Of a stretch of 8,450 bases of DNA, positions 6,591 to 8,450 are shown piece after piece. Position 1 is the first letter of the stretch. Each line of letters begins with the position of its first letter. The position numbers and the translations under genes are program-made. The notes under the pieces are model-generated. The model saw nothing but the letters and a program-made list of their open reading frames with translations, ran no database searches and was not told the DNA's origin. The stretch lies in the NCBI GenBank assembly GCA_030631455.1, contig DAOVLC010000044.1:1-8450 (forward strand). Direction: 5' to 3'. Source of the stretch: Candidatus Zixiibacteriota bacterium (GTDB taxonomy: Bacteria; Zixibacteria; MSB-5A5; JAABVY01; JAHJOQ01).

Positions 6591-6622
6591 ACTACGTTAG
6601 ATACCCCAGCAGCCTCCGTAGT
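6591..6622 (-). repeat. Leader stem next to the nfi Shine-Dalgarno
   Basis: ACTACG (6591-6596) and CGTAGT (6617-6622) form a perfect 6-bp stem with a 20-base loop. In the nfi message the 3' arm ends directly before AAAGGAG (6590-6584). It could influence ribosome access, but a stem this short with a long loop may be chance. Confidence 0.25.
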
Positions 6623-6669
6623 GCACCGCAGATTAGAGAGCCATTACACCGTTTTGCACATCACATCTG

Positions 6670-6696
6670 ATGTTACATTCAAACCAAAAGTAACAT
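6670..6696. repeat. Perfect 7-bp dyad covering the nfi -10/start region
   Basis: ATGTTAC (6670-6676), a 13-base spacer, GTAACAT (6690-6696). One arm overlaps the proposed -10 box (6692-6687) and the other lies at about +4 to +10, a repressor-type position. A smaller dyad, ACATC-A-GATGT, overlaps it at 6663-6673. Confidence 0.35.
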
Positions 6697-6715
6697 ATTT
6701 CTGAGCTAAACACAA
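6687..6715 (-). promoter_or_regulatory. Candidate promoter of the nfi-M20-propeller unit
   Basis: On the minus strand TTGTGT (6715-6710), 17 bases, TACTTT (6692-6687). The -10 is followed by TG, so TACTTTTG also fits the Bacteroidota -7 consensus TAnnTTTG. The leader to the nfi ATG would be about 100 bases. Confidence 0.45.
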
Positions 6716-6817
6716 GTAGAAAACTACACGATTTTTCGTAAATGACAATCTGATTTCTATCCGATTTGGCTGGTTTTGCGTGGGACTCACTTCGAATCTA
6801 CGTGTATCGCGCCCTTT

Positions 6818-6832
6818 ACCCAGAGTCTGGGT
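6818..6832. repeat. Perfect 15-bp dyad between the divergent promoters
   Basis: ACCCAGA-G-TCTGGGT is a perfect palindrome around one central base. It lies about 50 bases upstream of the ggt -35 and about 100 bases upstream of the nfi -35. With a one-base centre it suits a dimeric DNA-binding protein better than an RNA hairpin. Confidence 0.4.
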
Positions 6833-6879
6833 CACCATGCATGCGAATCCGACAGAATCATATCACAGTCGACGCGGAC

Positions 6880-6908
6880 TTGTCTCAGGGATTCAAATGT
6901 CGTAAATT
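6880..6908 (+). promoter_or_regulatory. Candidate sigma70-like promoter of ggt
   Basis: TTGTCT (6880-6885), 17 bases, TAAATT (6903-6908). The -10 is identical to that proposed for the 'AsnB-like' gene. The leader to the ggt ATG would be about 30 bases and includes the Shine-Dalgarno GGGAGGA (6937-6943), which ends 3 bases before the ATG. Confidence 0.5.
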
Positions 6909-6946
6909 GTGCCTAATCGACAAGACTTGCGGTATCGGGAGGACAC

Positions 6947-8450
6947 ATGAAGAAAGCGCTAATCTTGAAAGCAGCCATCTTTCTGGCGGTTGCCACGATA
7001 TGCCCCGCGTGGTCAGCTTCGCCGAAACCGTCTGTCGCCCATCATGGAATGGTTGTTTCATCGGAATCGATCGCTGCGGATATCGGACTTGAGATTCTTA
7101 AGAGCGGTGGCAATGCTGTGGATGCTGCCGTCGCAACCTGTATCGCTCTGAATGTGACAGAGGGCTACAATTGCGGAATGGGAGGCGGTTGTTTTATTAC
7201 GCTGTACTGGGCGGAAACAGGTGAGGTCTTTGCCGTCGATGGCAGAGAGCGTGCCCCGCTTGGCGCACATCGCGATCTTTATGTTAATCCCGCCGATCAG
7301 ACCGTCGTCAAGGGGCTTTCCACAGAAGGCGCTACCGCTGTTGCGGCTCCGGGGCAACCCGCAGCCCTCAAGCTAATCCACGACCGCTGGGGCAGCCTTC
7401 CGTGGGCGGAACTGTTTGAGCCAGCCATCGCAGCGGCTGATACCGGTTTCGTTTTATCACGCACTTATGCCGAGAAGCTATCGGGTTCCGGGGATCGACT
7501 GTCCCAATACCCGTCGAGCAGGGAGATATTCTTCCCGCATGGCGATACGATCCCCTACGGTTTCGGTGACAGACTGATTCAGAAAGACCTCGCTCGATTC
7601 CTGGACAGCTTGTCTCGCAATGGTGCCGACTGGTTCTACAACAGCCGGTTTGCAGGCGATCTGGCCGATTTTGTCAGGAAGAACGGTGGATATCTGACGA
7701 TTGAAGATATGCTGTACTATGAGGCCAAACTGCGCGAGCCGATCCACGGCACGTTTCGCGGCTATGATATATATTCCATGCCTCCGCCCTCATCGGGAGG
7801 TGTTCACGTAGTACAGATTCTGAAGATGCTCGAACCGTTCGATCTGGCTGACATGGGTGCAGGGTCATCGCAGTCGATCCACCTGATGGCCGAGGCGACG
7901 AAGCGGGCTTTTGCCGACCGGGCGTACTATCTCGGAGATCCAGATTATGTGGATGTGCCGGTGCAGGCTCTCCTCGACTCGATCTACCTCGCGAATCAAA
8001 GCAGGAGTATCATACTCGACAGAGCGGCTGACATAGCGGGACCCGGTACGCTGCCGCCTGAAGAATTCTCCGAGACGACACATTTCTCGGTGATCGATTC
8101 CGATGGCAATATGGTGGCGTTTACAGCGAGCCTTAACACAAGTTTCGGATCGGCTGTTGTGCTATCGGGTTGGGGGCTTCTGCTCAACAACCACATGGAT
8201 GACTTCTCGATTCAGCCGGGAGTGCCGAACTACTATGGGCTGGTCGGCTCGGAGGCGAACGCGATCGAGCCGGGCAAGAGACCGCTTTCTTCGATGTCTC
8301 CAACCATAGTTCTGCGCGAGGGCAAACCGGCAGGTGTTTTCGGGTCACCGGGAGGCCCCAGGATTATTACAACCGTAGTGCAGACGTTCCTGAATGTTGT
8401 TGTGTTCGGCATGGATATTCAGGCCGCGGTCGATTTCCCGAGAGTCCATC
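6947..8450 (+). CDS. ggt: Gamma-glutamyltranspeptidase precursor, C-terminus off window
   Basis: A periplasmic N-terminal-nucleophile hydrolase that cleaves or transfers the gamma-glutamyl group of glutathione and related peptides. The precursor cuts itself into large and small subunits. 501 residues are visible; by comparison with E. coli about 65 are missing. A Sec signal peptide spans about residues 1-24 (cleavage near WSA-S). Next come SGGNAVDAAVA (53-63), the GMGGG turn (77-81), and R100 in DGRERAP, which binds the substrate carboxylate. Autoprocessing is expected between E376 and T377, with T377 (TTHFSV) the nucleophile. The small subunit has N397, D419, S448/S449 in PLSSMSPT and G469/G470 in GSPGG. 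Every one is offset by exactly 14 from the E. coli residues I recall (R114, T391, N411, D433, S462/S463, G483/G484), so the enzyme looks complete and active. The lid loop PGVPNYYGLVG is present, with Y430 matching E. coli Y444. The ATG has a strong Shine-Dalgarno. It diverges from nfi. Confidence 0.98.
   Translation, partial: MKKALILKAAIFLAVATICPAWSASPKPSVAHHGMVVSSESIAADIGLEILKSGGNAVDAAVATCIALNVTEGYNCGMGGGCFITLYWAETGEVFAVDGRERAPLGAHRDLYVNPADQTVVKGLSTEGATAVAAPGQPAALKLIHDRWGSLPWAELFEPAIAAADTGFVLSRTYAEKLSGSGDRLSQYPSSREIFFPHGDTIPYGFGDRLIQKDLARFLDSLSRNGADWFYNSRFAGDLADFVRKNGGYLTIEDMLYYEAKLREPIHGTFRGYDIYSMPPPSSGGVHVVQILKMLEPFDLADMGAGSSQSIHLMAEATKRAFADRAYYLGDPDYVDVPVQALLDSIYLANQSRSIILDRAADIAGPGTLPPEEFSETTHFSVIDSDGNMVAFTASLNTSFGSAVVLSGWGLLLNNHMDDFSIQPGVPNYYGLVGSEANAIEPGKRPLSSMSPTIVLREGKPAGVFGSPGGPRIITTVVQTFLNVVVFGMDIQAAVDFPRVH

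Larger units (their letters stand above)
6580..6946. other. Divergent intergenic region between nfi and ggt
   Basis: This region carries the promoters of both divergent units and several perfect dyads. No gene is supported: a 64-codon minus-strand frame (6838-6644) exists but has no Shine-Dalgarno and no recognisable sequence. The stretch 6640-6780 is A+T-rich. Features reported separately are the nfi promoter, a 7-bp dyad on its -10 region, a leader stem next to the nfi Shine-Dalgarno, a 15-bp dyad between the two promoters, and the ggt promoter. A perfect CATGCATG palindrome also lies at 6836-6843. Confidence 0.7.

Noticed and set aside
6711..6730. GTAG-AAAA-CTAC palindrome in the A+T-rich part of the nfi/ggt gap
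   Set aside because: Four-base arms are expected by chance in sequence of this composition.
6644..6838. 64-codon minus-strand frame in the nfi/ggt gap
   Set aside because: No Shine-Dalgarno before its ATG, no recognisable sequence, and it overlaps the nfi promoter and dyads.
7001..7006. Lipobox at Cys19 of the GGT signal peptide
   Set aside because: The residues before Cys19 are A-T-I, with Ile at -1 where Gly or Ala (or Ser) is needed, so a normal signal peptidase I site near residue 24 fits better.
6766..7092. 108-codon plus-strand frame running into ggt
   Set aside because: It overlaps the start of ggt in a different frame; ggt has the strong Shine-Dalgarno, signal peptide and family motifs.

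Overview
The window looks like an ordinary chromosomal housekeeping and catabolic segment of a free-living bacterium of moderate G+C (roughly half, by eye). The best guess is a lineage of the Fibrobacteres-Chlorobi-Bacteroidetes (FCB) group or a related candidate phylum. This rests on the secreted family that databases label 'asparagine synthetase B', which I know mainly from Bacteroidota, Ignavibacteria and similar phyla, and on a secreted WxGT-type propeller protein. It is inference from gene content, not a phylogenetic result.

Seven protein genes are supported; two run off the window edges. Six are on the minus strand. Read in the direction of transcription they are: endonuclease V (6579-5857), an M20-family metallo-amidohydrolase (5758-4574), a secreted ~10-repeat beta-propeller protein (4568-3048), a membrane-anchored YbbR/CdaR-type protein (2912-1989), tsaD (1992-991, overlapping the previous stop as ATGA), and, after a 320-base spacer with its own promoter, the N-terminal half of the secreted 'asparagine synthetase B'-labelled protein (670 to beyond base 1). 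On the plus strand, diverging from endonuclease V, lies a gamma-glutamyltranspeptidase precursor (6947 to beyond 8450).

There are four likely transcription units, each preceded by a sigma70-like -35/-10 pair: nfi-(33-codon ORF)-M20-propeller; YbbR-tsaD; the 'AsnB-like' gene; and ggt. The two longest non-coding stretches, 671-990 and 6580-6946, hold these promoters and several short perfect dyads that could be operators. The YbbR-tsaD promoter also overlaps a dyad.

Functionally the window mixes tRNA modification (TsaD, t6A37), DNA repair (EndoV at deaminated adenine), envelope or cyclic-di-AMP-related function (YbbR), and peptide or acyl-amino-acid scavenging (periplasmic GGT, cytoplasmic M20). 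I see no tRNA, rRNA, CRISPR array, insertion sequence, phage gene or defence module. I found no convincing undescribed system. The items most worth a second look are a perfect 12-bp inverted repeat inside the last codons of tsaD, a 33-codon ORF that exactly tiles the nfi-M20 gap, and the 'asparagine synthetase B' family, whose visible half has none of the features of that enzyme.
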